This document shows positions 22,736 through 35,197 of a stretch of DNA of 64,000 nt, one piece after another. The position numbers were made by a program, and so were the translations under genes. How positions within the stretch are numbered: the first letter of the stretch is position 1; every line of letters starts with the position of its first letter. The notes under the pieces are model-generated. The model was given only the letters and a program-made list of their open reading frames with translations. It was not told the DNA's origin and ran no database searches. Source of the stretch: Fomes fomentarius (taxonomy: Eukaryota > Basidiomycota > Agaricomycetes > Polyporales > Polyporaceae); the NCBI GenBank assembly GCA_022606135.1, contig JABYQN010000017.1:124001-188000 (forward strand). Reading direction: 5' to 3'.

Positions 22736-23665
22736 TCACCAATGTAGCACTCCGAGCGCAATTCTGCACTTTTTTCCCGACCCCGTCCGCAGTGGTACAT
22801 TGCCCGCTATGGTAACTATGTACTTATGCACGAGTCAATAGAACATGTTGACAAGTGTGCTCCCTATGTATACTGCTATGATGTTTATGGCGACTCTTGG
22901 GGTTGGCATCGGGTATGGCTTCCATATCGACGAGTCGGAGAGCATGAGGCATTCACCACAGTGAGTGTCTAGAGGCCGAGCGCCCGACGTGCTTGTCCTC
23001 TCGTTTTTTGCCCACTTCTACGCGTCTGTGCCCCCGCAACGTCTTCCTCGTTCTGCGAGAGTATCGTCCCTTACGCGTTGCTCTCCGTGTTTGGACTACT
23101 GACCATCGGATCCCCGCTACGGGAATCACTTTCCATCATTGACTGAGAATAAGTAACCGGTTGTGAATCGTTCTTTTGCGTAGCCAAGGTTGTATAAGAT
23201 GTCGCGCGCATAGTCTTGGTTGAAAATATGAGTCATGCTGGTCCCCACACAGTGGACAAGTATAGATTCGATAGGGCTGCTGCAGCATTGAAATTGCTGT
23301 GTCTCTACCGCAGCTGGATCCCGGGATAGCCTTGAGTTTGTCTCTCATGTGACACCATTTGCCGCAGCAGCAGCAATGTGCCACGACAGTTCAATCGCAC
23401 GTCGCGCTGTTTCAGTGGTCAGTGAGAAAGAACCCGTCAGAACACCGGCCTTTACAATAACTTTCCCTCTTTCGTCAATCATAAGACCACACACCGACGT
23501 AGATGATGTAGATCCAGACCTGGTGCTGCAGCAGAACGTATTTTGAGACCAAGAGAACGACGGGAGAGTTTCAAAGCGTCAATTGCAACGCCCTCTACCT
23601 GCAATATATACCCAGAAAGGGTCCATCTTTCATTCTCATCCACTTTTCCCTCCCGCACTTCAGTC
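22736..23665. other. Intergenic upstream of Hsp70-like copy J
   Basis: 930 bases without a supported gene. Unlike the other Hsp70-like genes, copy J has no coiled-coil gene divergently upstream. A partial match to the module promoter motif, TACCGCAGC, lies at 23306-23314. Confidence 0.45.
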
Positions 23666-26145
23666 ATGCCCAACTCTAAAGCCTTCCAGGGCACAACACG
23701 CAAGCTTGTTCTTGGGATTGACATTGGAACCACGTACTCCGGTGTCGCATACTCCTTGCTTGAGCCAGGTGAAGTGCCCACAATTCGTGAGGTTACACGG
23801 TGCGATAGATGTCATATAGTTATATTCGTGTATACTCATGAAGCATATCAGGTACCCTGGACAAGCCACAGCGAACGACTCCAGGATACCTTCAATCTTA
23901 TACTATCGTCCCGACGGTACAGTGTATGCTGTTGGTGCAGAGGCCAGGCGCCGCGGGATCAAGTCAGAAGCGGAAGACCAGGAGCTCTTCTTTGTCGAAT
24001 GGTACACCTTCGCACTTCTTCGAAGAATGGAATGGATGGCATCTCATTCGTCTGTGTGTGCAGGTTTAAACTTCACCTACAACCGGACGAACTCGATACG
24101 GATGGAATCAAGAAGCGAAATCTTCCACCTTTGCCGCCAAACAAGACTGTTTTGGACGTCTTCGCGGACATTCTGGAATATCTGTTTGGCTGTGCGCGTG
24201 ACTACATCTGTGAGAACTACGGCGAACGACTCTGGACGTCTGTGGAGGATTGCATCGAGTTTGTCTTGTCGCATCTAACGGCTGGGGAGGACCACAGCAA
24301 AAGAAGATGCGTAAAGCTGTGGCAATGGCGGGGCTGGTTTCCAACACGCTGGCAGGCCACAGACGCATTCAATTTGTTACTGAAGGAGAAGCAAGTTTAT
24401 ATCTCTGCATCAAGAACGGGTTTGTTACAAACGCACTGCAGGGAGGTGTTCTTTATTCATTTTCTTTCGCGTATTTGATCTTAATAACGACAACAGGATC
24501 AGAAGGGTGTCATGGTTGTGGATGCAGGAGGAGGGACGGTTGACATCAGTAGCTACAGCTTCACCTCTCTCTCCCCCATATCTGTTGAGGAGATCGAAAC
24601 AAGCTGTACGTATGTTTATGGAGTATAGATCCGCCTTGTCAGCTCACCGTAACTCAAATGTAGGTATCCTACAAGGATCTATACGCGTCAACATAAGGGC
24701 TGAGAAATTCGTACAAGGTGAGTGACTACTGTGATCGTCTCCGCAGTAGGAATACAACAACATACGTAAACCAGAGCGGCTGCGAATGTCGGAGTATGGC
24801 GACCAGGAGGATATCGACTCCATGATGAAGGACTTTGACTCCTCCACCAAACGTGAGTTTCAAGATGAAGATAAACCGGCCTACATCGAGTTCGGGTCCA
24901 CGAAGTGCAACGATCCCAATGTCGACATTCATCGTGGTCAGCTTACGTTGAAAGGGTGAGCTGAAGGTCCTAAGTGTTGGTAGCGTGCACTAACATGGAC
25001 GCTCCAGCTCTGATATGGTATTTTTCTTTCAGCCATCACAGGATGCTATACTCTCCGCCATTCTGAAGCAATGGTACGAAACGCCCGACGAATTCTCCGT
25101 AGGTATGGATTCATCGTGTCAAAAGACCGCGCTAATCATTCCGTTATCTATAGCTAGAGACTATATGTCTGGTTGGTGGATTCGCAGCGAGCCCGTGGCT
25201 CTATTCTTCCCTCAAGGACAGGTTGAACGAACTTGACCTTCATTTGACTTTGTATCGCCCCGATTCGCAAACGTAACTACTATGCACTCACTTAGCAGAG
25301 ATGTGATCCTGGCTAACTAACTTTGTAGTAGTAAAGCGGTTGCAATCGGAGCGGTCAGCTTTTACATCGACAACTTTGTGAAGGCTCGTGTCATGCAGTT
25401 TACATATGGTATCGAGGTCCAGGTGAACTACGATGCCAGTGATCCGGACCACTATGCAAGACGCCACACCAAGTACACCACCCCGAGCGGCAGAGAAGTA
25501 GTCAATCAGCGCTTCTCCACAATCCTAGAAAAGGTGAGTAAATGAAATGACATTGAATTTGCACCGTCTCTGGACTCTGATTTGATCTAGGGAACGGTAA
25601 TACGAGACAGGGAAGAAGTCTTCAAGCAGCACTATTTTCGAGAGTCCCATTCCTCCCATACTCTAAACAGCATTTCTACGGATGTCATATGCTACAGAGG
25701 GGAGAGCACTGATCCGGAATGGATGGACATCGACCCTGGTTAGTGCACAATACTAATGATTTCATCCGTTTCTTATATATTGACTGTCTATGAACCCCTG
25801 ATCAGAATTATACACCCCACTATGCGAAATCTATGCTGACACATCTCAGGTATACAGGGAGGAGAAGCTCGGTGCCAAGGGGGTCTACTACAAGCAGAGC
25901 TTCAAAATAGTCCTTCTGTGTGGGATGACAGAGCTCCAAGCTCAGTTCAGCTGGCTCGAGAATGTGAGCCACATCCGTCTATCTAAAGCCTAATCTCACC
26001 ACGCTGATCTGGGTATGAGTGTAGGGTATAGAGAAACGGTACGCCGCTGGGTCTCCTCGATTTCCGTTGTGACCTATGAGCTCAAAGTGGACCTAGGGGA
26101 CCCGCTCAGATCATATACGACGATGATCTTGAGGATTCCGACTGA
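23666..26145 (+). pseudogene. Hsp70-like (HSPA12-type) copy J with a one-base frameshift
   Basis: This is nearly complete. ATG 23666 is followed by 'TRKLVLGIDIGTTYSGVAYS', then 'FKLHLQPDELDTDGIKKRNL', the phosphate-2 loop 'VVDAGGGTVDISSYSF' (about 24515-24560), 'YGDQEDIDSMMKDFDSSTK', 'CLVGGFAASPWLYSSL' (about 25165-25210), 'SKAVAIGAVSFYIDNFVKA', the micro-exon 26025-26038 and the tail GPAQIIYDDDLEDSD. In the exon encoding the 'FVLSHPNGWEG' block, about position 24272-24279 reads as one base short compared with all siblings (CATCTAAC against a nine-base CATCCGAAC type). The frame changes there and nothing restores it within the exon. The copy is either a young pseudogene or carries a sequencing error. 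No coiled-coil partner is next to it on the divergent side. Confidence 0.75.
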
Positions 26146-27634
26146 CCTCGCTGGAAGACACTCGAAAGATATTCACGTATTCGCGTCGAGAACGGCTGGA
26201 CATGCTGCTGATACCAATATCTGTTTCGCGTATTGTGTACCTGCACATATGGCTTTCTTTGAGGGTGGGAATTATATATGACCGTGACACGTTGTCGAGG
26301 AGGGGGCACTTGTATCAAGGCTGGTCTCTCGTCCAAGGACCGGTCCGTCATAAACCAACGCCAGCTACGCCGCATCCTCTCTCGACCATATTTCATCCCA
26401 CAGGGCCACTGTACATTCCGAAACCATAAGCATTTCAATCTATGCCCCAGGGCAATTGCTCTGTCAGGCAATTTCCAGGGCTCAAAAGTTCGGCATTGCA
26501 CGCCGCGCTCAGAGACAGTTTGTGGAAGCAAGTGGATCTCTAGCCCTCCGGTGGGAGAACAATTGAACAGTCCGCCGCGGTGCCATAGTTCAGTTATTCA
26601 GCCCCGTGGGAACGGGCGCTCCTTGCTAACGTGGTGTCCAAATACTGCCAAGCAACACCAGCCATGAGGAGGCTCTTCACGCACCATCCAGCTTGAACGT
26701 TTGAACTCTGTGAATGTTTCTGATCTGTTATTTCATCTCTGAAGACACGACACCTTGGCCTCATTGTCTTCCTGCATTCTCAAGTTTGGCGGTCTGCAGC
26801 GTTCAGCGTACATTACTACTGGCAACATACGACACTGGCAGGCGATGCTTATCGAATCAAAAGTAACTGCTCTCTCGGTGGGATAATGCGGGGGACAATC
26901 ACTGGTGATAATTAGTATGTGCGCGTCGATGCTACTTGAGCTTTCATATGAAGTCAACATCATCTTTGTTGTTATGGTGTCCAACCTATCGAGATTCTGT
27001 CTTTGTCTTCAACAACGCTTGCGTTGCGGGTCTCTCAGATGTTACAGGTACCTCTGTTGGTCTCGTTCGCTTTCCAGTCGCAGCCCCTACACAATCCATA
27101 GACACGGTTAATACGTGCGCGAACGCGAACTTGATGGTCCTCGGCAGCCTGCTCCGAAGCAGCGGACAAACACGAGGACTATCTCCAACCGCCGGTCCCA
27201 CGCATCTCCCGCATGGCTTGAGACAACAGTCATGCCGTGGTGAAGTTAAGGGCCCCGCATGTCCGCTATGTTCTCAACGCTATGAAGCATTCTCACACAC
27301 AACCATGGCTCCAGAAGGTACGGACGACTCACGGACTAGTTCAATCCATCATTCTGCAACCGTCTCATACCCGCTCCAGCCGCTCAAAACACCTCCAGAA
27401 GGCTGTCGCTCCCTGTGGAGGCCGAGACATGCGTTTCCGTTCCATCAACAGGCGGCATGCACGCCGTGTCCCGCGCTTTTGTGGCGGGGGCACTGCAAGG
27501 ACGGGGTGGATGAGGCGTGTCCGACCACGATATCTCTGCAGCGCAGCGCCATCCCCTCTCCTCTCTCTCTTCTCCAGCATCTCTAATGGGACATCCTCTG
27601 CAGTGAACCACACGACCCCACTCAATATCGCACT
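26146..27634. other. Intergenic, no gene seen
   Basis: About 1.5 kb between Hsp70-like copy J and coiled-coil copy 5. The frames here lack recognisable motifs, and no repeats or RNA genes are evident. The last few hundred bases should hold the promoter of the gene at 27635. Confidence 0.45.
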
Positions 27635-29026
27635 ATGCCTCCCTCGGGCTCCTTCATCTCCTTCGCGACGGTCGCGTGCAAACTCGCGCTCGTCCTCACG
27701 ACAATCGGCTACGCTGGCGTGGTCGCGCACCGGATGCGCGAGCAGAACGTGCAGCTGAAGAAGGCGATGGGCGCCGCGAGGGCGGAACGCGACCAGCTTC
27801 TCGAACGAATTGCGTCCATGCAGGAAGACGCGACGCGCATGTCGGAGAAGAAGCAGGAGGACGCAGAGTTCTGGTGCCGGATGGAGGGTTTTGCGCGGAC
27901 AGAGTTGATGAAGAAGGATGTGGCGTTGCGGCAGGCGGAGGAGGAAATTGTGGCACAACGCGAACGCGAACGCGACCTACAGACGCGTCTCCGTGACGCG
28001 CCCCCAGCGTCCCTCGAGCAAGCTTCGCGGGTTGCTAGTAGTTCGCACGTGGCAGCCACCGATGTACCACCAGCGATCTCCTCGTTCGATGATGTCGTCC
28101 TGCACATGGTCCGGACTTTGAACCTGGAGATATCCGAGGTCGCCTCTCAGGTCACGAACGCCTTTCACGTCGCGCAGACGCATGATCCTGACAATGCCAC
28201 GCTGGCGTTCGATCGTGCCCGCGAGGCTGTGGGTCCTGTGATGGCGGAGTTGTTGGAATCCATCCAGCACCAGGAGGATCCCATCCTCATCGACATCGCC
28301 CTCAAGGCCGACATGGTCGGGTTCGCGGCGGAGATTGCTTCCGCGTGGGACTTCCAGCACCAGAGCAAGTCTGTCTTCACCGGCGTGTACAAGCAGATGC
28401 GTCGTTCAGGTACGCGGTCCGTCCTATTCTATCTCTCACCCTGACGTTGTCACGCTGCAGAATCGCAGCTAGCGTGTGCGCAATGGCGTGCGCATGCCCG
28501 CAAGTACTCCAAACAGCGCTTATACAACGGCCGCGACCTCGCGACTGGTTTTGTGCACCAGCTCGCCGAGCGCATCGCCGACCTGCTCGTTGTCTCCGGC
28601 GCCCGGTCCAGCGCAGACGAGATCTACGCCGTGTACGCGGAGCACCTTCACAACATCGTCCGTACTGCTCTGAACGTGCAGCGGATGATCGGCGAGGAAG
28701 TGGTCGCGTGCGACTATGAGGTGCTTGTGGTCCGTATCGACGAGGTCTATGATACAGAGCAGATGGAGGACATATACAACGGCGAGATAGCGTACCCAGG
28801 ACCTACGGGAGTCACCCCTCGCGTCCTCTCCACGGTAGACCTTGGCCTGAGCCGCTCAGAGAAGGTTGACGGAACTGAAGGCGCAAACGACGAAGGACTG
28901 CTGACGACAATGCTGCTGCGGCCAAAGGTCGTGCTTGACACTATCGTGTACGAACTGGGCCTTGTCGACGAAGAGGAGACGAGTCCTTCGACGGTTAGTC
29001 CTTCGACGGTTGAGCCGTCTGCATGA
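27635..29026 (+). CDS. Coiled-coil protein of unknown family, copy 5, with predicted membrane helix
   Basis: Two exons, 27635..28409 and 28461..29026, give 446 residues, with the family's phase-1 intron (CGTTCA G^GTACGC ... CTGCAG^AATCGCAG). Residues about 7-30 (FISFATVACKLALVLTTIGY) form a likely signal anchor or transmembrane helix. A coiled coil (about 35-125) follows. The family blocks are more divergent than elsewhere: 'VRTLNLEISEVASQVTNAF', 'QEDPILIDIALKADMVGFA', 'SQLACAQWRAHARK', 'MIGEEVVACDYEVLVV', 'QMEDIYNGE', 'VLSTVDLGLSRSEK' and 'LRPKVVLDTIV'. It is not divergently paired but lies downstream of Hsp70-like copy J on the same strand. The C-terminus has a duplicated SPSTV. Confidence 0.8.
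28982..29011 (+). repeat. 15-base tandem duplication
   Basis: AGTCCTTCGACGGTT is repeated twice head to tail in frame at the end of coiled-coil copy 5 and adds a second SPSTV pentapeptide. Confidence 0.8.
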
Positions 29027-29807
29027 CCACCACACGAACTTCTGATCACGTCTACTGTATGACTGATATAGTCTAATCACTATGCTACGACCAACTGTAT
29101 TATTTGGACTTTCCCCTAGTCCCTAGTCTCTGTTTGCGCATCCATGAGATATTCTTCTCAATGACCTGCGGACAACTCGGTGCCGGATACGGATACGATC
29201 ACACTTGAATCAATCCACTCGAACCTTCAATCAATCCCAGCTACACTCAGTTCTTTCATGGGGCAAGTGAGGAAGATGTCGAAGTTCGGTTTGTAGCGAC
29301 TTGCGTTCAAGCGGGTCGACTCTGGTGGGCAAGGCCGCGGATGCCGGAAAGCTCCGCGTATACAATTCATGCTCCGCATCCTGCATAGTACGTCCATTTC
29401 ATACTTCGGCCACAGTCGTTTGCCAGTGACATCGAACAATCAAAGGTAAGTATATGATTGTCATCTCTACTGAAGGTATGCGCACGATGAGGCCAACGCC
29501 AATGTGCATTTCAGTTGCGCCTCTCCCTCGGGAACAAACTAGCTTTCCGACCGCCGGGTTCGACAATTCGTCAACATACTTCAATACGCTGATGCATATG
29601 ACTTTATTGACCGCCCATACCAGTATCTAGTTGGTCTATGAGACATCCGTGCAAATCTAATCAGCTACCATAGATTGGAAGGCCGTTCCCAAGCTGTTGT
29701 GATACTCCAGTATCGACATGCGCCCACCGCGCCTCGCCGGCGCCGAAACAAGAATTCAAATCGCCTCGTGGTTGTCTGGGTATTCAGGGTACTGACACTC
29801 AACTCAT
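29027..29807. other. Intergenic, no gene seen
   Basis: 780 bases between coiled-coil copy 5 and the serine hydrolase gene. The first about 90 bases have a degraded duplicate at about 32035-32110. Confidence 0.5.
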
Positions 29808-31790
29808 ATGTTGCTGTCGCTCATTCCCCCCTTTAGCCCCATGCATTACTTGTTAGGCTTAGCATTTGGAGCACTATCCATCCTTATCGGTAGTCAATAC
29901 GCTGGACTCGGACGATGGCCCAGGATCAAGCTGTCGCAAAAGACCGGAGTTGAAGACGATCTCGAGAGATGGAGCTGTCGACCATTCCTACCCAACCTCT
30001 TTGCGGAGACACCACCGACTACGCATCCAGCCCTCACCAAGGCCTCTGAAGCTCTCAATACCTATCTCAGCACCCGATTCCAGCAAGGCGACATCGACAG
30101 CTTGTCTGTCGCGGTTGTCAGCTCCACCAGTGCGCTGTTTGAGAAGAACCTTGGCGTCATGAGAGCGAACGAGACCACATCCCCCGCCACTCACAGTCAC
30201 TCGGTATACCGCATCGCTTCGGTTGCAAAACTATTCAACGTCCTCGAAGGCTTCATCTTGGAGCAGAAGGGGCTCATTTCATGGTATGTTTCCGCTTTGA
30301 CATGTGACGATGATCATACATCCCGACACGCCGTAGGAACGATGCCATTGACAAATACATCAAGGACTTCGAATACGTGGCAGACGGCCTCAACCAGGGT
30401 ACGGAGTTCGCGACGCGCGCTGAGCGCCCACCGATCACGCTCCGTCAGTTGGCAACACACATGTCTGGGCTGGGGAGAGACTGGCCTCCGGGAACTGTCG
30501 CGGGCTGGCCTCACAACCTCGCTGGTATGGGACCTCCCCCGACAAATGGACTTCCTTTCCCATCTTATCCGGATCTTTTCAACGCCATTGCGAAGCATCA
30601 CCTCACGTCACCACCGGAGTCGCACCCTGCATACTCCAATGCCGGCACTGCACTTCTCGCCTACGCTCTTGCATCAGCAAGCAGCACGGCTAACGGAGAG
30701 GCGTTGAAAATTGACTATGCTGACCTAGTCAAGCGTGACATCTTCGAGCCCATGGGTCTCAACGGGAGCTCGTTCCTCCTCACAGAAGCAAACAAACATC
30801 TCGTTGTTGTCCCGTCCCTCGCGCCGGAGGTGGCTGTAAGTGAAAGCTCTCGCACTCAAATGCACGATCTGATATACCGGCATCTAGGATCAAGACTTCC
30901 TGGACGCGATGAACCCCGCCGCCGGCCAATACTCGTCGCTCTCCGATTTGATCACCGTCACTCAGACCCTAGTCAACCCCAGACACATAAAGAGCCAGCT
31001 CACTCAGCACTCGATGAACAAATGGCTACACTCGGTCCACACGTTTGAGGAGGACGACTGGACCGAGATGGGTTTCGTCTGGGAGATCATCAAGGCGCCC
31101 GACTCCAATGGACGTCTCCGCAAGATCTACTGGAAATGTGCGTTGATCGTTCCACCAATATCATTTCCGTGTATCACTGAAACACACTGGCAGTGGGCGC
31201 AATGGCTGGCTATCACGCAGCCCTCGCGATCCATCCCGGGACAGGATATGGCGTGGTCGTATTGATGGCAGGACACTACCCTGATGCAGCAAAGCTTGCG
31301 TATGACGCCTTCAACATCTTTCAACCAGCCATCGACCAAGCCCTTGCGGACCTTGTCACCCAGCTATATGTTGGGGAGTGGCGGGCCGTTGACGAGGCTG
31401 CTGAGGCAAAGTCGAGCGCACGGATTGTCATAGATCAGGGGACACTGTATATCGAAACACTCACACTGCTTGGTGTTGATGCGCTGAGGAACTTCGGTGC
31501 CCCCGGCAGGCTGGCGCTTCGCTCGAGTGGCAGACGGGATGAGTTCCGGTAAGACATGTGTATGTTTGTCGTTCATACTTGCGGTGCTGACTGAACGAAC
31601 ATTCAGTATCGACACAGGGATCCCTGGGTATAACGGCCATAAGCACATGGGGTGCTACCCGTACTGGAATGGACAGGATCTGTGGGGAGTACGAAGCAAC
31701 GCTGCTCTCAACGCGATCTACTTTGCTGGTCCTGAAGATGAGAGGCAGTTACATGTCCCATCTCTCTCACTCGTCATGCAACGAATTTGA
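29808..31790 (+). CDS. Beta-lactamase-like serine hydrolase
   Basis: Five exons, 29808..30283, 30337..30835, 30888..31137, 31194..31548 and 31607..31790, give 587 residues, divisible by three with all GT..AG introns. Residues about 12-32 (MHYLLGLAFGALSILIGSQY) are a signal peptide or anchor, suggesting secretion. The catalytic SxxK motif is visible as 'YRIASVAKLFNVLEGF'. A YxN motif appears as 'AYSNAGTALLAYA', and the third-box HxG as 'IHPGTGYGVVVLM'. This is the class C beta-lactamase/esterase fold, widespread in fungi as secreted hydrolases or lactonohydrolase-type enzymes (family knowledge). The C-terminal about 150 residues resemble the lipocalin-like extension common in this group (weaker). 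The substrate cannot be inferred. Confidence 0.88.
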
Positions 31791-31802
31791 TTCATCAACG
31801 AG

Positions 31803-31920
31803 GCAGTGCTCACACATATTGTAGTCGTGGAACGAGAGCTGCCAGGTATTCTGCTTATGGCTCATGAGGCACGCTCCTCCATCAGTCTAGCACGATCTTC
31901 TTCCGCCTCCGTACGTGAAA
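31803..31920 (-). pseudogene. DUF4246 gene relic, last coding bases
   Basis: The minus strand matches the extreme 3' end of the DUF4246 genes at 42774 and 37159 (CAGTGCTCACACATA..., then the RKEAEEHRARL-encoding stretch). Only about 115 bases survive, abutting the 3' end of the serine hydrolase gene in convergent orientation. Confidence 0.6.
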
Positions 31921-32112
31921 TGATATGGTCGGGTTCGCAACCGAGCTAACGATGAAGGACTGCTGACGACGATGCTGCTGTCGTGCTTGACGCGAGGAGA
32001 GGAGTCCTTCCGAGATGGTTGAGCCGTCTGCGTTACCACCACACGAACTTCTGGTCACGTCTACTATATCATTCGTGTAGTCTCTAATCACTATGCTATG
32101 ACCAACTGTACT
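31920..32112 (+). pseudogene. Internally deleted relic of coiled-coil copy 5
   Basis: The segment begins with ATGGTCGGGTTCGC, as at 28314. It then jumps to the 'GATGAAGGACTGCTGACGAC' stretch as at 28888 and continues through the stop region and about 70 bases of 3' flank, with further internal deletions. No usable frame remains. Confidence 0.6.
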
Positions 32113-32139
32113 CTACTCTCAATCGACGACAGATTGCGT

Positions 32140-34583
32140 TCAACAAACAGGGGGACATGATAGTTGAATATCATCGTCGTAGACGATCTTGGCTGGACTT
32201 CGCCTCTTGATTCCCTGCGTATACCAAGTCAGTCATGCGAATCTCGTTACGGCTATACGGCGACGTCCCGCACTTTACTTACATTTTGCACCCACCGCAG
32301 CTGTGCCTTCAACTCAGTCATTCCGCCTATGAGAACTATGTCGAACTCCTGTACGTAGTAGACACCACTAGGACCAATCCTTGGGTCTCTGACAACCTGC
32401 GAGGTATCAGCATAGATGGTGCATAGCTGGGGAAAGAGTTCTTTACAGATTGGAATTGGAGTTCAAAGCCTGATTGAACGGAGAATACACGGAGAACTGA
32501 CCTGGTTCTTTGTCTACCCACTGTGGCTCGCTCTCCCGCCCTCTATAGCAGAGGATATCCAAGGTGATGCTATTGAGTGTGTTAGATTGGCGCGCTTCGT
32601 GACAACATGAATCGGAGTTGATGAGCTCTTCTCCATCGCGAACACAAGTTCCCTGTGTAACGTTTCACATTCAATGTAGAAGGACACTGGGGAGGCTATG
32701 CGCGATTGATAACCACCTTCTTCAGCAATGTAGCGAAGCCATTTCTTAGCATCACACGGCCAGATGGGCGGGTTATTCGAGTGTGGCTACGAGCTCGATG
32801 CTCTGGATTCTTGTTGTCATACTCGACCATGATCTCGACACCATAGGTCATCTTTGCAACGCGCGCGGAGACGAAGTGCTCCAGATAGAAGCACACCGAT
32901 CCGTGAGCAACGGCCTTGTTGCTACTCGCTCGCATAAGATCACTCTGCTCTGAATACGCTATCAAAGACACGCAATTACTTACGTGTGCGAGTCTGGTCG
33001 GTAAAGAGTAAAACCCAGCTTATTGAGCTTACTTCTGAGGGAGGAATAGAGCCAAGGATTGGCAGCAAAGCCGCCCACTAAGAAAACGGTCTGGAACATG
33101 GCTTAGTGCTTGTAAATAGAGCCAACATCATCTATAACACTCACAGATGGTACAGATGCTGAGGCGCTGTTGCGTTGGCTCTTGACGGCCTTGATGATGG
33201 CATCAAGTGACGGTTGGAAAAATGAGACCATAGCGGTACTGTGGCGCTAGAACGAGATACACGAACAGATATCGGGAAGCTATACTGATGCGGAACACCA
33301 CCTATCGAGTTTGAGTTGGCCGCGACGAATGTTGAATGCGGGTTCGTTGCACCGCATCGAGCCAAACTTGATATAGGACGCTTCACCACCATCCTTGAAG
33401 ACTGGTTTTGTGGACACATCGAAATATCTTAGCATTGCTCTGATATCGTCTTCATTGCCATACTGAGAGCCTCGAAGGCGTGCTGTTGATGAGTGAGAAA
33501 GACGAGCAACAATATGGACCGTGCGAGTACAGTACCTTTGAGATATTCACCGGCCCTTGTGCTGACGAAGACTGAGCCTTGCAGGACGCCTAGAATCAAA
33601 GAGCGATTGGTAGCAAACAACATAATTGTGTGAATACTCACAGTCGGGAGAGGTAATTTCTTCTATCTTCATTGGGGTGATTGATACGAACACATAGCTA
33701 CTGAGGTCAATAGTACCTCCACCGGCATCGACGATGATCACGCTCTTTCCATCCTAGCAGAGACTTTCAGCTCATCATATGTATCAGAACAACCCAATTC
33801 TTACCTGTAGAGTATCCGTAGTGAGGCCACTCTGAATGCAAAAGTTCTCCTTCCGTCACAAAGTGGACATGAGCATGACCCGCATCATTATCAGGAATGA
33901 GTCCCGCCATGACCGCAGCTTGCCTCAGTTTTGCTTGCTGTGCGCCCTCCCACCCGTTAGGATGAGATAGAACGTACTCTATACAACCTTCGACAGAACG
34001 CCAGATGCTGTCTCCATTGGCATGTGTCTCTGAGATGAAGCGACGGGTGCAGTTGAATAAGTAGGTAAAGAAGTCTGCGAAGACATCGACTACAGTCTTC
34101 CCAGGGGGCAGAGGAGGGATTTGAGTTGTAATATCTTGCGTTGACCCTGGCAATCTCAAGTGTAGCTTAAACCGACAAATGTGTTAATTCGTCTCCAATG
34201 CTGATGCCGTATTTGCTCGAGATGTACCATTCAACCAAGATGAGACTATAATCTTCAACCTCAAACTCGATTCCGGGACGTATCGCATCCGCTCCAATCG
34301 AATGAAGTCTTCCATCCGGATAGTAGTATATGATTGAGGGTATCTTGGAGTGACTGGCTGCGTGCTCCTGACCAGGATACCTGGAGAATAGGATGAACGG
34401 CGGCGTTGTCGAGAAACGAGGCAACAGTAGCCAGATTGGCTATACGTACCATGTCACGCCGTGAATCACCGGTAACTCTCCGGGCTCAAGAAAGGCGTAC
34501 GCTACGCCAGAGTACGTCGTTCCCACGTCAAATCCTACAACGAGTTTGCGGACAGTGCCTCTGTAAGGTTGAAGATTGATCAT
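32140..34583 (-). pseudogene. Hsp70-like (HSPA12-type) copy L with a small deletion and frameshift
   Basis: This is a complete gene layout on the minus strand. ATG 34583 is followed by 'VRKLVVGFDVGTTYSGVAYA', then 'YYYPDGRLHSIGADAI', 'HPNGWEGAQQAKLRQAA', 'VIIVDAGGGTIDLSSYVF' (about 33740-33690), 'YGNEDDIRAMLRYFDVSTKP', 'FLVGGFAANPWLYSSL' (about 33095-33045), 'NKAVAHGSVCFYLEHFVSA', 'LCTIYADTSQVVRDPR' and the tail SPAKIVYDDDIQLS, ending at 32140. Around 33845-33860 the VTEGEA..FCIQSGL coding block has lost about 11 bases compared with siblings and changes frame. The intron between micro-exon and tail exon is also absent, so GIKRRSPAK is read through. It is divergent from coiled-coil copy 6. Probably a recent pseudogene. 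Confidence 0.75.
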
Positions 34584-35197
34584 TGTGAATGTTGGGAGGA
34601 GGCGTAGTGGTGTCCCGCGGTGGTGTCCTGTATGTCGGGGCAGCCTGTGCGGCGGGTCTTTGTATTTATTAAAGATCACGAGGCGTTTTTCGAGACAACA
34701 GTGCCCGGTTGCAAATACGATGACGGCCACCTAGCTCTACCTACTAGGACCCTCCGCGCGGCATAACGGGCAGAGTAACTTGAATGCCAAAATTGCTTAC
34801 TCTGTATTGTCTCTACTTTCAAATTCACTGCGGAAGTGGCTCGAAATGAACGCCAACAGGGTCGAGAAGATTCTGAGGAGTTCCATACGGCGACGTATGT
34901 CAACGCAAGAGCTCCGCCTACCTCTCCGCATGTCGGAAGCTTCATTTTGGTCACATCGCTAGGGTCCGTGTCCGGCGTAACCCTAGACATATGCGATCCC
35001 TAGAACTGAGTCCTGTTTGTCCGATTTTGTTCTCATTCATAACGCACCCCTCCACATGAGCATCCTGCATCTTGGTCTCATTTATCTATACGGTCAGTAA
35101 GCGCAGAAGAGAGATATCTGCCTCGAGCTCAATCATCTGACGAGTACTACACCTCAAAGAGACTACTCCTTTTGGTGTCAGAAAGAAACCGTCGGAA
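34584..35197. promoter_or_regulatory. Shared divergent promoter region, inverted module 5
   Basis: About 614 bases lie between the opposed starts of Hsp70-like copy L (minus) and coiled-coil copy 6 (plus). The arrangement is the mirror image of modules 1-4. The TACCGYAGCACC motif was not found here. Confidence 0.5.

Noticed and set aside
26936..27586. 216-codon plus-strand frame
   Set aside because: It shows no motif, a Ser/Arg/Pro-rich composition typical of chance frames, and no paralogue in the window.
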